A DNA stretch of 64,000 nt from Sipunculus nudus (Eukaryota; Annelida; Sipuncula; Golfingiida; Sipunculidae): assembly GCA_026874595.1 (NCBI GenBank), contig CM049313.1:40266659-40330658 (forward strand). Reading direction: 5' to 3'. Below are positions 1 to 11,365 of the stretch, piece after piece (the stretch's first letter is position 1; every line of letters starts with the position of its first letter). A model generated the notes under the pieces. It made no database searches and had not been told where the DNA came from. It saw nothing but the letters and a program-made list of their open reading frames with translations. The position numbers and the translations under genes are program-made.

Positions 1-1
1 A

Positions 2-208
2 AGATCATCCACTCCCTTCACTGCTACCAGCTCCCAAGGGTATGCTGCTGCTGCTACTGCCGTTGCTGACAAGACCACTGACTCCCTGAATCTGACTGAC
101 ATGGTCAACACAGCCATGACCGCTGCAGGTATCTCCACCAGGTCACCATCTCCTGTGACTCCTCTGGGAACTCCTCCAGGACCAGAAGATGACACCACCA
201 AGAAGTGA
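2..208 (+). CDS. C-terminal fragment of an open frame, possibly the Harbinger Myb-like accessory protein
   Basis: The frame is open from the window edge to a TGA at 206-208 (68 codons). It is low-complexity: Ser/Thr/Ala-rich, then a Pro-rich tail ending in acidic residues and Lys-Lys. No domain is visible. It converges on the broken Harbinger transposase at 884-2291. Autonomous Harbinger elements usually encode a second Myb/SANT-like protein that brings the transposase to the ends, so this may be its C-terminus. That role is inferred from position only. The rest lies outside the window. Confidence 0.4.
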   Translation, partial: RSSTPFTATSSQGYAAAATAVADKTTDSLNLTDMVNTAMTAAGISTRSPSPVTPLGTPPGPEDDTTKK

Positions 209-883
209 ATTCAGTGACTTTTTTTTAAATTGACACGGGAGACCTTTAATTTTTATGCTATATGTACTATTGATATTTTGATGTTATAATATTTGTCTGT
301 ACATTGTATTATGTATGATAAGACATAGAAGGATTTTTGTTTGGTACAATGTTTTGGAAACATTAATAAAAATGTTTGCTTTGAAAGTTGTATATGTGTT
401 ATATCAAGTTGGATATATTATTATAATGATTTGGAAACAGTGATTATAATGTTTGCTTTGAAAAGTTTAAATGTATCATATTAAAGTTGGATGCATTTTT
501 TTTTTAAATTGTAAAACCTGATAAATATTTTTTTGTTAAGTTTGATGCTTTTTGTACATAGTGATTACATGTTCCATTTGATAGTAAAAGAGAATATGTT
601 GAATAAAAAAATGCATTTTATTATAAAATGTAATAAAAAAATAGAAGATATTAAACTAAAATTATGTGAACAATACAAAATACACACAAATCACATAACA
701 ACAACAATAACATTAATAATAATAATAACATCTTCACAAGTACACATAATACAAAAATTTATTTCAAACTTATATTAAAAATAAACAAAGTGTTCATATG
801 GGAGAATGTTCTTATTTTCAGACACACAAGTCTTTATCTTCATCATCTGCTTCTGACGATATCTGAGCCACTCCTTTCTTAAC
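209..883. other. AT-rich interval between convergent Harbinger frames
   Basis: Very AT-rich sequence with diverged internal repeats: phrases such as 'ttggaaacattaataaaaatgtttgctttgaaa' recur in altered form between about 340 and 490 (only the first 20 bases, ttggaaacattaataaaaat, matter). Several AATAAA signals could end the frame at 2-208. No credible coding sequence is seen. Confidence 0.5.
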
Positions 884-2291
884 TCAATCAGGAAGTACCA
901 CCCCAGCCATTCTTTGTTGCCAGTCAACAGCACCCACTTGGGAGACGAAGTATTCTGTGAGATGATCTCTCTGATGTCTGGCATCCACAGTGGCGAGGTT
1001 CCCCCTTGCAGGTGGTTGCGGAACATCTTCCCAGTGAGGTCCATCTCTCCAGGCCCCTGGTACGAAGTTGTGCTCTTCATCTTCGTGGTCCACCTCATTG
1101 GCTGCCAGCGCCACCCTCTTCCTCAGCAGGTTGTGGAGCACCACAGCAGTCTCCACCAAATCTCTGACGTTATCTACCTTCTGTTCCATTGTTCCCAAAA
1201 GGCACCGGAACCTGTTGGCCAAGATGCCAAAGGCATTCTCCACCACTCTTCTCCCCTTGAGATCCTGTAGTTGCAGATCCTCTGTTCATCTGTCATCCCT
1301 CTTCTACTGTATGGCTTCATCATGTAGCTCTTCAGGGCAAAAGCATCGTCACCCAGGATGAAGTAGGGAATATCAGGATGATTTTCTCCAGGGAGAGGGC
1401 ATGGTGGGGGCAGCCCTATGGACCCATCTTCTAGGCATTCCAAGAGCTCAGAGTCTGTGAATATCTGGGAGTCAGACATGTGTCCTTTACCTCCCAGCTC
1501 AATCCAGATGAACTTGTACTCTGCATCTACCAATGCCAGCAGTGGTATGGAGAAGAACCCCTTGTAGTTGTGGAAGAGACTGCCTGTGTTGCTGGCTTCT
1601 TAATGGCTATGTGCTTTCCATCCAAGGCACCAATTGCATGGGGGACATTCCATCTCTGTTCAAACTGCTGGGCAAGGGTGCTCCATGCTTCAGGGGTGGT
1701 AGATATGTTGAAGACCTCATCTTTATACGCCTCTGCAATGGCCCTGCACACTTCTGGAATCATCTCTGATATGGTTGAGATACCACATCTGAAACCATAT
1801 GCCAGTGATCTGTAGTTGTCCCCAGTGGCCAGATGTCTCAAGGTGATTGCCAATTTAAGGCCAGCTGACAAAGGGTGCCTGTAGTTAGTCTCTTGCTTCT
1901 GGATGACTGGTGCCACTCTCTCCAGGATCTCATCGAACACCTCAGGGGTCACTCTGGTAAAGTTTCTGAAGGCAACAGGGTCCTCTAATCTTAGTTGTGT
2001 GTCCAGGAGGCTAGTGTACTGGCCGTACTGCTGTCTTCTTTCTTCAGTGAGCCATGGCCTGGTCCAGCAGCTCCTGATGAATGGTCTTCTCCCTCCTGCT
2101 GGTAGGTCAACCTCCTCTTGTCTTTGCTGTTCTTCCTCTCTCTCCTCCGCCTCGAGGGCTAGGATGTAGTTATAGAGCAGGGAGACAAAGGTCATGTCTA
2201 CTTCATAAGATCGTTCATACTCTGGTACACCTTGAACTTCCATATCTTGTTCTGCTGCCAAAGATGCAATGATTTCGTGTTTCTGCTGCAT
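884..2291 (-). pseudogene. Harbinger (PIF) transposase, frameshifted
   Basis: A DDE transposase of the PIF/Harbinger superfamily, which cuts and pastes DNA at terminal inverted repeats. Three minus-strand frames are collinear: 2291-1527 (254 aa), 1533-1174 and 1246-884. The N-terminal part is acidic and helical. The catalytic triad is spread across the frames: Asp in GALDGKH near 1620, Asp in ILGDDAF near 1350, and Glu in VENAFGIL at about 1240. Two frameshifts, near 1590 and 1246, break it, so this copy should not make active enzyme. Length is otherwise normal (about 460 codons). The subterminal repeats just upstream at 2330-2620 fit its own binding sites. Superfamily assignment is confident; family name is not attempted. 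Confidence 0.9.
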
Positions 2292-2329
2292 CTTTATATA
2301 TGCTCTGGATCAGAGGCGGGATGCAATCG

Positions 2330-2620
2330 GGATCTCGAAATTTTCCATTGCGTAACAGAGCTTAACAGAGCCTATCAATGCACAAGAGAGCTTGATAATC
2401 GTATCAGAGCGTTATTCAAAGCGTGATAAGCGCATCAAAGCTTATCAAAGAGTATTAAAGCATATCAAAGCGTGATTTAAAGCGTAACAAATCCTGATCA
2501 ATCAGCATCAAAGCGTGAGAAGCCGTAGCGATTCGGGAAATAATTTGTCACCCAAAGCGGGAACGAACTTCGTATCAGAGCGTATCAGAGCTTATCAGAG
2601 CATAACATATCTGAGGAGAT
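2330..2620. repeat. Degenerate 10-12 bp subterminal repeat array
   Basis: Variants of 'tatcaaagcg' / 'tatcagagcg' recur at roughly 10-12 base spacing (e.g. around 2390-2460 and 2570-2610). The array is directly upstream of the Harbinger transposase start. Short repeats near element ends are typical transposase or accessory-protein binding sites; that use here is inferred. Confidence 0.6.
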
Positions 2621-2640
2621 CGTGAGATTTTTTGAAAAAT

Positions 2641-2683
2641 GACGCCGAATTGATCGCCGATTTAAAGCGCGACATTCGGCGTC
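2641..2683. repeat. 10-bp inverted repeat, possible Harbinger end
   Basis: GACGCCGAAT at 2641-2650 is perfectly inverted at 2674-2683, with a 23-base loop. It follows the subterminal repeat array and may mark the element terminus; no target duplication was identified. Confidence 0.4.
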
Positions 2684-2689
2684 GGTGTG

Positions 2690-2840
2690 AACTAGCTATT
2701 AACTAACCGGTGCACAAGGTCAACACCGCTGCCACCATTGTAACGGATGAAAATAGAAACCAGCCCCAAATGTGGATTTGAACACGTAACCTGTGACACA
2801 CAAGTCAGAACTTCTACCACTTTTGGTACGCTTTTGTCTG
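2690..2840 (-). repeat. tRNA-derived SINE-like sequence
   Basis: On the minus strand a box-A-like sequence (TACCAAAAGTGG, 2817-2828) is followed by a box-B match (GTTCAAATCC, 2774-2783) at tRNA-like spacing, the layout of a Pol III internal promoter. The 3' part (about 2700-2740) resembles about 40 bases of the Gypsy gag at 53,640-53,680, including the shared run GTGCACC-GTTAGTTAA. Either a SINE or a retroelement leader fragment is possible. Confidence 0.5.
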
Positions 2841-2847
2841 TCCGGTT

Positions 2848-2850
2848 AGT

Positions 2851-2906
<56 letters not shown>

Positions 2907-2998
2907 CATACATACTTATATATATACATATATATATACACATACATACTTATATATATACATACTTAAATATATATATATATATATATGTACATATG
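2848..2998. repeat. TA/TACA microsatellite
   Basis: Long (TA)n runs with interspersed ATAC steps. Open frames here only spell Tyr-Ile repeats and are not genes. Confidence 0.95.
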
Positions 2999-3059
2999 TA
3001 AAGAACGAACGCTGCTATCTCTTTCTCTCAGCCACCATCCCTCTCAACTCTCCCAGTTG

Positions 3060-3074
3060 CCGGTAGGGGGCAGC
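3060..3074 (+). promoter_or_regulatory. CTCF-like motif
   Basis: CCGGTAGGGGGCAGC matches the CTCF core consensus CCASYAGRKGGCRSY at all but one position. CTCF is conserved in bilaterians, but occupancy here is unknown. Confidence 0.4.
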
Positions 3075-3419
3075 ATATATGCACTATATTACCGCAATTA
3101 TAGCAAATACATATATAACACCATCGCATATGGCCAATCGTCTTGTGTTGTTCTTCATCTCCTGGCAAAAACAAGTTTCTAAATAACAATCTGTCACCAG
3201 AAAATCGGTGACAATATGTACGGTGTTTTGTATCATAGTTTAACGAAGTCTGTTCTCTATTGATATTGACGTGAAGCGTCATCCTAAAGCGTTGACAGGT
3301 CTTGATTGTATATATATATATTGTGTATTCTTGTATGAAATCCCATCGGCATTGCGTGTATTACATCTGGTATGTGGGTCGCCATGGTGACGCTAGCAGT
3401 CATACTAGATCACATATAT

Positions 3420-3533
3420 CCTTATATGGGACACTTGAGCCATAAGCCAATCAGAGAACCGGATCGCCGTACACAGTGCACAGGCGATTGTGACGTCAGA
3501 GTTCAGGGAGAGACGCGGGACGCTGCTTCAGTT
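3420..3533 (+). promoter_or_regulatory. Promoter-like cluster: CArG, CCAAT, CRE, initiator
   Basis: Within 115 bases: a perfect CArG box CCTTATATGG (3420-3429), CCAAT (3447-3451), a perfect CRE TGACGTCA (3491-3498) and an initiator-like TCAGTT (3528-3533). A purine-rich, GC-richer stretch follows, with a good splice donor (AAA|GTAAGT at about 3695-3703), so 3530-3697 could be a non-coding first exon. It could serve SULT 1 at 6.6 kb or be the U3 region of a solo LTR. No full LTR was bounded. Confidence 0.4.
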
Positions 3534-3703
3534 GGGTCTTGAAGCTTGAAGAGGCAGCAAGCACGCACGGCAGAAAGAACATTGAAACGCTTAAACCCGC
3601 CAGGAACGGCATAGAAGTAAGCTTCTACATGAGGCAAGGGCCCAGCTCACGAGATCACAGCCGTGCTGCCGACAGAGCATCATATTGGCGGTAAAGTAAG
3701 TGC

Positions 3704-6206
3704 GCACGCGTCACCTGCCGGCCTAGTTCAGCTTGACCTAGATACATAATCGCTGTAAGCCGTGAAACAATTGCTACACGAGTAAGGTCAAGGACTCTAA
3801 GCTCATATGTAAACAAAGAGAGCTATTACCATTCATGTGAACGTAAACCTACCCGGGTCGCTGTCAAGCAAGATCAGTTGAAGATCGCTAAACTCAGAAA
3901 GACTATATGGTACTAACCATACGCTAGATTTTACACAAAACAGTAACCAGAGATCTCTGAAGGAACTGGACCTTATTGTTTTTATACAAACCATGGACTC
4001 AGTAAATATCCTGTATTTTTAATCTGAAGGACTGTCGTATTGACACATCAACGCACACACACTCACATCTATGTCTCTGTATGTATTGTCTTGAATTATA
4101 TTTGTGAATTTAACCTGATGTCTCATAGTTTCTATTGATCTGGGTGTATGATTGTCTGGTATTTTTATACACGTCCTTAAAAGAACCTGGAAATGTCACC
4201 TGTAATGACCGGGATCTAATTTCTTGATCATTGAAATCAAGTGGCGAGCGTAAACCCATCCCATTGTTTTATAGGATATATCCGTTGTAAAGTTATCACG
4301 TTAAGTCAGGGGTGACACTACCCTAATTACAAATTGCAAAAACTATACCTAGAGATGTATATGCAATTTAGAAAATGAAGAAAAGCGGAGACAAATCATA
4401 TAATTAATAAAAAAATTTACACTAACCCCTTTTGACTATGATTTATTTTAACCATAAATAATCTTGGTTTAGACGTTATGTTTGACTAATGGCCATGGTT
4501 TTATCCTTTAATTAATGGAAAAAGAATACTTAGCATAAGTGGTGGTCCTAATTTGATTAATAGCACAAAAAAACTACCCACGGATGAAGTAAGATCACCT
4601 AACTAAAATTATCACGTGACTCTAAATACCAAGTGGAAGGTAATCCCTGGCGCCACCTCTGTAGGACAATGAAACTCAACTTCAAAACTGCATGTTAAGG
4701 GAGCAGTTCATGCTATGGTTAATTTCTGGAAAATAAATAGTTATGAATCCAGTATTTCAAGCTATTTATAAATTATTCTATTTTGTTGAGTTCAACTTTT
4801 TGAGGTGAATTTTAATATAAATAATGCGAAAAGATGCAGAAATTATTAGCAAGGATTCATTAAGCACATATATGCATTTATTTTCAATTCTTATCACTTA
4901 TTCATATATAAAAAGCTAGGACACCAGGTGTGATTTGATCATTAAATATCCCTTCACGATTTCGATGATTGTATAATAAAGGGTCTAGTTTAGGTTCCCG
5001 AGGTTTTTAGCCTGGTCTAACGTGATATCACGTGCGCCCAGGTCATTTCGTTTGATCTTGTTATTGATAACTGTTCGGCTTTTTTTTCTATCTTTAGGCG
5101 TAAGATACACAAGAAGAATAAGGCGTTTGTCTCTAAATTATCGCAATATAAAAATATATGAATTGCTTTTCACTCGGAGCTCAAAACTATTTATTTGGCC
5201 AAGAGCCCGCCAAATAAGAGCATTTTGGTGTGTTTCAATGTGCGCGTATGTGCGTATATGCATGATAAAGCTATTTCTCCATGTGCGCGTATATGCGAAT
5301 ATGGGTGAACTGGTAAACTTAAATATTTTTACAGTGAATCGAGGAGGTCTTCCACAAAAAGAAGGTGAAGTGACGTCATTTTACCATTAAACCCTGAGTT
5401 CAGTAAAGTAGCAGCATCACTGTCTCAGTAAGAGACCAGTCTGCTTTCTAGCAGGTGGTAAACTACAGGACAAGAAAGTAACTAATACCATTTACTGGCT
5501 TTCACTGTTACCCATCAAGCAAGCAATTACCTTTTTACATATGTTAAACCTAGCTCCTTTCTAACCGGCAGATGGCGTTTCCGCCATGACTTCAGATCAG
5601 TAACAAGTCTCTTACAGATCTCACGTTACCTTCCAGTTTTTACCGGTGTGTATTATATAACAAAGTCACGTGCTGACACATGGTTCTGACATCTGTTCAA
5701 CTTCATACTTGCATAATGTTTTCATAGTTTGTTGATCACTATAAGAAACTAGTATTACATTATATCATGTATTATATCATACATTTAATGAATATTTTTT
5801 CAGCATTTAAATTGAAATTCACCCAGCTTGAAACATTGGTTTTATTTTATTGTTACATTCAATACACCTAACTTTCCTCATGTTAATAAGCCTAGAAAAG
5901 AAATTTTTGCAAGTATTAATTTTGAATTTCAAAGTTGATTGATGTTTTATTAAACAAACGTTTCCAATCGTCGAAGGATGCAGTCCGGAGGAGTGTGTCA
6001 ATTGTTCTGTGACAACTTGAGTCAAAATGAAGTCGGTTTAAGACCAATTATTTTGGTGACTTAATATGACTACAAACATTCAGTGCGTGACGATTGGTCT
6101 CCTGTTAATAATTCTAAGAGTTCCTAAGGAGTTGTCGATTAAAATTGTTCTGGAACGTCTAGAGAACTGTGATACCGCTTGAGCACGACAGCAAGCAGTG
6201 GAAGAT
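3704..6206. other. Intergenic sequence without recognisable genes
   Basis: AT-rich beyond about 4,320. The longest open frame (5022-5390) has no domain-like composition and a shifting reading context. The stretch 4140-4320 ends in a GC-balanced segment with 'tggcgagcg' at about 4243, which could be a retrotransposon primer-binding site, but paired LTRs were not found. No RNA gene is seen. Confidence 0.4.
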
Positions 6207-6415
6207 CGCCTTGTGGGTTTCCAGAGGCGAACTTTATTTAGAACTCTGTAAAATGCCGTAGAATTTCCTGAATCGACGCCTTGTGGGTTTCTGGAGGCGA
6301 GCTTTCTATAGAACTCTGTAGAATGCCGTAGAAATCTTGAATTGACGCCTTGTGGGTATCTGGAGGCGAGCTTTTTATAGAACTCTGTAGAATGCCGTAG
6401 AATTTTTTGAATTGA
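6207..6415. repeat. Three-copy ~70-bp tandem repeat
   Basis: The unit starts CGCCTTGTGGGT at 6207, 6277 and 6346 and each carries 'tagaactctgta' and 'aatgccgtagaa'. Copies two and three are closest to each other. The array lies about 200 bases upstream of the SULT 1 start, within its likely 5' regulatory region. Confidence 0.85.
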
Positions 6416-6611
6416 CGAAATATTTAACAATAGAGACCATGCAGAGGCTCCACATATGTGCTTCAGTTTTGCTGAACATAAACACAACTATTTTAGTCCT
6501 GCCTGAATTTTTCGCTACGCATGTATGAATCGGGCAGACTGGTTACGATATACTGTCACAAGTTTTCGTTGTTTTACAGTTTGAACAACGTGACAATTGA
6601 TATATATCGAA

Positions 6612-7809
6612 ATGAGCGAGAACAAGTACTCAATCCCCGGGGAGAACTGGATAGACGGTGTCCGGCATTTTCCGTCCGTGACAGGGGATGTGTTAGAGAA
6701 GGTGAAGGCCTTCCCGGTTCATCCTGATGATATTTATATATGCAGCTACCCGAAAGCAGGTGATTGTTTTTACCAAACTGATACTGCACTTGCTGAGTTG
6801 ACCCGGAGCTAAGTGAATGTGATCTCAGATGTCAGTTAGTGATCAATTTATGGATATTTTATAATATTATTTTATTTGTATTTTTTTCATTCATTATGTA
6901 TGATTTTATTACCTATATTACCTTTATTACCTACATGCATAATGTTCTCTGTATCAGTACAAGGTATAACCATAGTCGTTGGACCACTTGTAATTCAATG
7001 CGGGGTTTATTCATTTTAACACTCTGATAGAACATGATATACTCCTATGTTTCATTCCTCGTCTGGCAATCGGTACAAAGTACATGAATAAATTCCTTTA
7101 TCTTCCAGGAAGCGTGTGGATGAGAGCAATAATTGAAGGTATCTTAGGATGGGAAAAGGATCCGACTCAACCGTACTTAAATCATTTGCGGCTCATCGAA
7201 GTTTTCCACCAGGATGCAATCAAACTTCCGCATCCCGATATCTTCAAGTGCCATCTGCCTTTCCATCAGCTGCCAAAGGATGTGCAGAACGGGAAGGTCA
7301 AGGTCGTGGTCGTCATAAGAAACCCGAAGGACTTAGCTGTGTCGTATCATTATTTTCACAAAATCACAAAACTATTTGGTCCATGGGATGGCCCATGGGA
7401 TGTTTTCTTTGAAAATTTTATTGAAGGGAAGACAGTTTATGGTAGTTATTTTGATCATTTACGCAGCTTTTGGGAGGTAAAAGATAAGAAACACATTTTA
7501 TTTATTGAGTACGAAAACCTGAAAACCGATCCAAGCCACTGGATAGGGAGAATTGCCGAGTTCTTGGGAAAGCCGCTTGATGACAGGAGATTAACACAAA
7601 TCGTGGAGGATACCGAGTTCACTAACATGAAACAAAATATGGGCAGTTTTGTGTCGTCTGCTCCGTATTACAAGGGGAAGGTGTCTTTCATGCGGAAAGG
7701 TCAAGTGGGCGACTGGCGGAACTACTTCACGGAGGAACAAAAAGAGAGAATGGACAAAAAATACCGTGAGTTTTGTGAAGAGGTTGGGCGTCCGTACCAT
7801 GTCTTTTGA
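6612..7809 (+). CDS. Cytosolic sulfotransferase (SULT), two exons, intact
   Basis: The enzyme transfers sulfonate from PAPS to small hydroxyl or amine acceptors in the cytosol. Exons are 6612-6759 and 7109-7809, joined by a GT-AG phase-1 intron of 349 bases (acceptor tatcttccag); the product is 282 aa, normal for SULTs. The start at 6612 is chosen over an in-frame ATG at 6597 because SULT 2 aligns from there. Visible motifs: the PAPS 5'-phosphosulfate loop YPKAGSVWM (split by the intron), catalytic His in FKCHLP, the 3'-phosphate motif RNPKDLAVSYHYF, and the C-terminal RKGQVGDWRNYFT. The loop reads Ser-Val where most SULTs have Thr-Thr, which could alter cofactor handling. An acceptor-like 'gttttacag' at about 6579 suggests a non-coding upstream exon. 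Paralogs lie at 40.4 and 58.7 kb. Substrate cannot be inferred. Confidence 0.95.
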
Positions 7810-9540
7810 CATCGTCTCTTATGTCACTGTCTTGTGTTGTTATTCAGTAAACCTTCGCTTTCAGAGGAGAATGAAAATGACTAAGTCTTGCTGATATGAT
7901 AATGATATGATATAGGAAATTGTAAAACCAGATTCCACTGCATACCGATATGCACCGATAACAGCTCGTAATCAATCATTTAGGAAAATTACAATTATTC
8001 TAATATTAAGAAGAAAACATTTTTCTGAGCTGAGTCAATGTTACAGGTGCGCGCTTGTCGATTGTTCTTTAGAAAATGTATTTACATTAGAGTCTTTCTC
8101 GCATTGACTAAGCTTTCACGCTATAGTCTTTTCTTTACACATAGTGGCGCTGCTTACATGGGGGAAATGGTGGCAACAATTAAATTACTGCAGGTATAAT
8201 ACAGGATTTTCACCGACACACGTTCTTCACTCCACCACAGATCCAAGAGCGACATCTTGTGTACGGTAGGAGAACAACAATCCCAAAACCCCCGAGGCCA
8301 AGAGGGGAAATGCCTTGGTTTAATAAAACAAATTATACCACAGCCAATTCACGCAGCCCTGTTTTATGGTCTTCAATTTTTTCTTCGTGGATTTTGCTTG
8401 CACACACATCAGATGAGGAAATTTTGTTGGATGGCCCTCTGTCAGTCTTGCGCAGTGTCTAGAGGTGGCTTACACTGCATGAAAGGTAGCTGAGAAGGGG
8501 CTGGGTGATTTAAAGTACGAACCGCCCGAATGTAATACCTTCAACCCTATATAATTATAGCTCATTGTATTTAAAGCACCGCTTCCTTTTTATGTGACAG
8601 TTTCGTCTGTTCATATCAATAGTCTTTACAATAAACCCTACAAAACACGGAATTTTATATTCTTTAGGTTGCGAGGAAATGTATTAAATGGGTATCCAGT
8701 TTTAATGAATTTCTTATACATGGGACAGTATTATATATGTACCAGAGTAATTGATAAAGAACCACGAGTATGTATTTTTAAATACCCCTTTACTCTGTTA
8801 TAACAATTTTACAATCATCAGACTGCATAAGCTTTACCAGTAAGAAAAAATGAAATTGCTATTCCATTGAAATATAGAAGATAGCGCTTTAGGATAGCAA
8901 AGCTACCCTTCTGTATATTTGAATATGCAAAGACCGCCCCCCCCCACCCAAGTGGGGTGGCCTCCTGATTGTAGGTGAGCTCTAGAGGTCGGGGTTAAAC
9001 CTACTGCCTTTACATTTAAGCGCAGTTTTGGAATTGGGTACGGTTTTAGTTACCCCTAAGTACTAACTTATTATAATAACTTGCTTATTCGAGCGGAAAC
9101 TCTTTTCGTTTTGCCAGCGGAACCTTTTCTCGTTTTGCTCGGATTACCGTGTATCATGCTATAGGTCAAATATATTTAAATGAAAGAGGTTTGAATTGAT
9201 TGTAGGTTCCCAGCCTGGATCTAAACGAATGATGCGTTATTTAGCAGAATAAAACTTAGACTGTACCTGTCAGCTTAGATCTGATAAAGTAAATAGCACC
9301 TGCCAGCGAGCCCTTGTTAACATATCTCCCTACAGGCGGACTGGTCAGCTTATCTCGGTGCACCACATGTCTCTCCGTGTCTTATCTTCTTCAGTATACA
9401 TTTATACCTACGCCGCTGGTGTAAATAGAAGCCCTTTTGTATTGTGGGTGGCACATTTTGAGGCCCACTAACCCTAACCAAAAGCTTCGTATAAGTACCA
9501 TTAAGATCCTGCGGAGTGTGGTGATAGGCTAGTTGTCAGC
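7810..9540. other. Intergenic sequence downstream of SULT 1
   Basis: No AATAAA is seen soon after the SULT 1 stop. A frame at about 8226-8462 follows an acceptor-like 'ccaccacag' and is Pro/Arg-rich at its start; I do not recognise it and it may be chance. A poly-C run lies at 8937-8945. Nothing else is supported. Confidence 0.35.
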
Positions 9541-11124
9541 ATGTCTCTCTTCGTCCAGTCTCACCTGGTGAAAGGGAATGTGTCACAACGTCTCTCTTTG
9601 TCCAGTCTGACCAGGTCAAGGGGTATGTTTCATCACGTCTACCTTTCTCCAGTCTCACCATGTTAAGGGGTATGTGTCATCATGTCACTTTCTCCAGTCC
9701 CACCAGGTTAAGGGGGAAGTGTCATCACGTCATTTTTTGTCCGGTCTCACCAGGTTAAGGGGTATGTGTCATCACGTCTCTCTTTGTCAAGTCTCACCAG
9801 GTTAAGGGGTATGTGTCATCACGTCTCTCTCTGTCCGGTCTCACCAGGTTAAGGGGTATGTCTCATTACGTCTCTCTTTGTCTAGTCTCACCAGGTGAAG
9901 GGGTATGCGTCATCACGTCTCTCTTTGTCAGGTGTCACCAGGTTAAGGGGTATGTGTCATTACGTGTCTCTTAGTCCGGTCTCACCATGTTAAGGGGTAT
10001 GTGTCACCACGTCATTATTTGTAAGGTCTCACGAGGTTAAGGGGTATGTGTCATCACGTCTCTTTTTGTCCAGTCTCACTAGGATAAGGGCTATGTGTCA
10101 CAATGTCTCTCTTTGTCCAGTCTCATCAGGTGAAGGGGTATGCGTCATCACTTCTCTCTTTGTCAAGTCTCATCAGGTTAAGGGGTATTCGTGATTACGT
10201 CTCTCTTTGTCCTGTCTAACCAGGTTAAGGGGTATGTGTCACCACGTTATTGTTTGTCCGGTCTCACGATGGTAAAGGTATGTGTCATCACGTCTCTTAT
10301 GTGTCCAGTCTCACTAGAATTAGGGCTATGTGTCACAATGTCTCTCTTCGTCCAGTCTCACCAGGTTAAGGGGTATGTGACACCACGTCTCTCTTTGTCC
10401 AGTCTCACCAGATTAAAGAGTATGTGTCATCACGTCTCTCTGTCCGGTCTCACCAGGTTGAGGGGTATGTGTCATCACGTCTCTCTTTGTCCGGTCTCAC
10501 CAGGTTAAGGGAAGTGTGTCATCACGTCTCCCTTTGTCTGGTCTCACCTGGTGATGGCTATATGTAAATATCTGTTTTCAGTCTCACCAGGTAAAGGGGT
10601 ATGTGTAAACATATCTCTGTGTCAAGTCTCACCTGGTGAGGGGTATTTGTCAGCATATCTCTCTTTGTCAAGTCTCACCAGGTTTGGCGATATAAGTCAT
10701 TAAGTCACTATTTCTTCAGTCTCACTAGGTTAAGGGCTATGTGTCACAACGTCTCTCTTTGTCCAGTCTGACCAGGTCAAGGGGTATGTTTCATCACGTC
10801 TACCTTTCTCCAGTTTCACCATGTTTAAGGGGTATGTGTCATCATGTCACTCTTTCTCCAGTCCCACCAGGTTAAGGGGGAAGTGTCCTCACGTCATTTT
10901 TTGTCCGGTCTCACCAGGTTAAGGGGTATGTGTCATCACGTCTCTCTTTGTCCAGTCTCACCAGGTTAAGTGTATGTGTCATCACGTCTCTCTCTGTCCG
11001 GTCTCACCAGGTTGAGGGGTATGTGTCATCACGTCTCTCTCTGTCCGGTCTCACCAGGTTAAGGGGTATGTGTCATCACTTCTCTCTTTCTTCAGTCTCA
11101 CCAGGTTAAGGGGTATGTGTAAGG
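9541..11124. repeat. 47-bp minisatellite, about 34 copies
   Basis: The consensus unit combines GTGTCATCACGTCTCTCTTT, GTCCAGTCTCACCAGG and TTAAGGGGTAT, 47 bases in all. Units vary by substitutions and small indels. A block of about five variant units at 9583-9780 recurs at about 10,744-10,940 (offset about 1,161 bases), showing higher-order duplication. Because 47 is not a multiple of three, frames rotate, so the 105-codon frame at 10,191-10,508 is a by-product and not a gene. Confidence 0.95.
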
Positions 11125-11365
11125 GGTTAAGGGGTTTGTACTACAGACGGTGGATTATAGTTTATTTCAGCAGAATTGCAGGCTGCAAATATATAAAAAA
11201 AATATTCTTACATATCATACACATCACATTCTTAAATATTTGGCCATTATATATATATGAGCCGGCCCTATAACTTTTAAATATAAGGCTATATAATGAC
11301 CCCACTGAACTGTTAAATTATTATTTGGCATATTTAAATATATAAATATATATGTATTATTTTCC

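Noticed and set aside
775-1370. Several plus-strand frames opposite the Harbinger transposase
   Set aside because: Shadows of the transposase coding strand.
3192-4318. Possible solo LTR bounded by TGTCACC and GGTGACA
   Set aside because: Ends are inverted, but flanking bases show no target duplication and no second LTR copy is in the window.
5022-5390. 122-codon plus-strand open frame
   Set aside because: Mixed hydrophobic/basic composition with no motif, in AT-rich intergenic DNA; no splice or start context. Likely chance.
10191-10508. 105-codon frame in the minisatellite, and the array as a CRISPR-like repeat
   Set aside because: Units are contiguous 47-bp tandem repeats without unique spacers, and frames rotate because 47 is not divisible by three.
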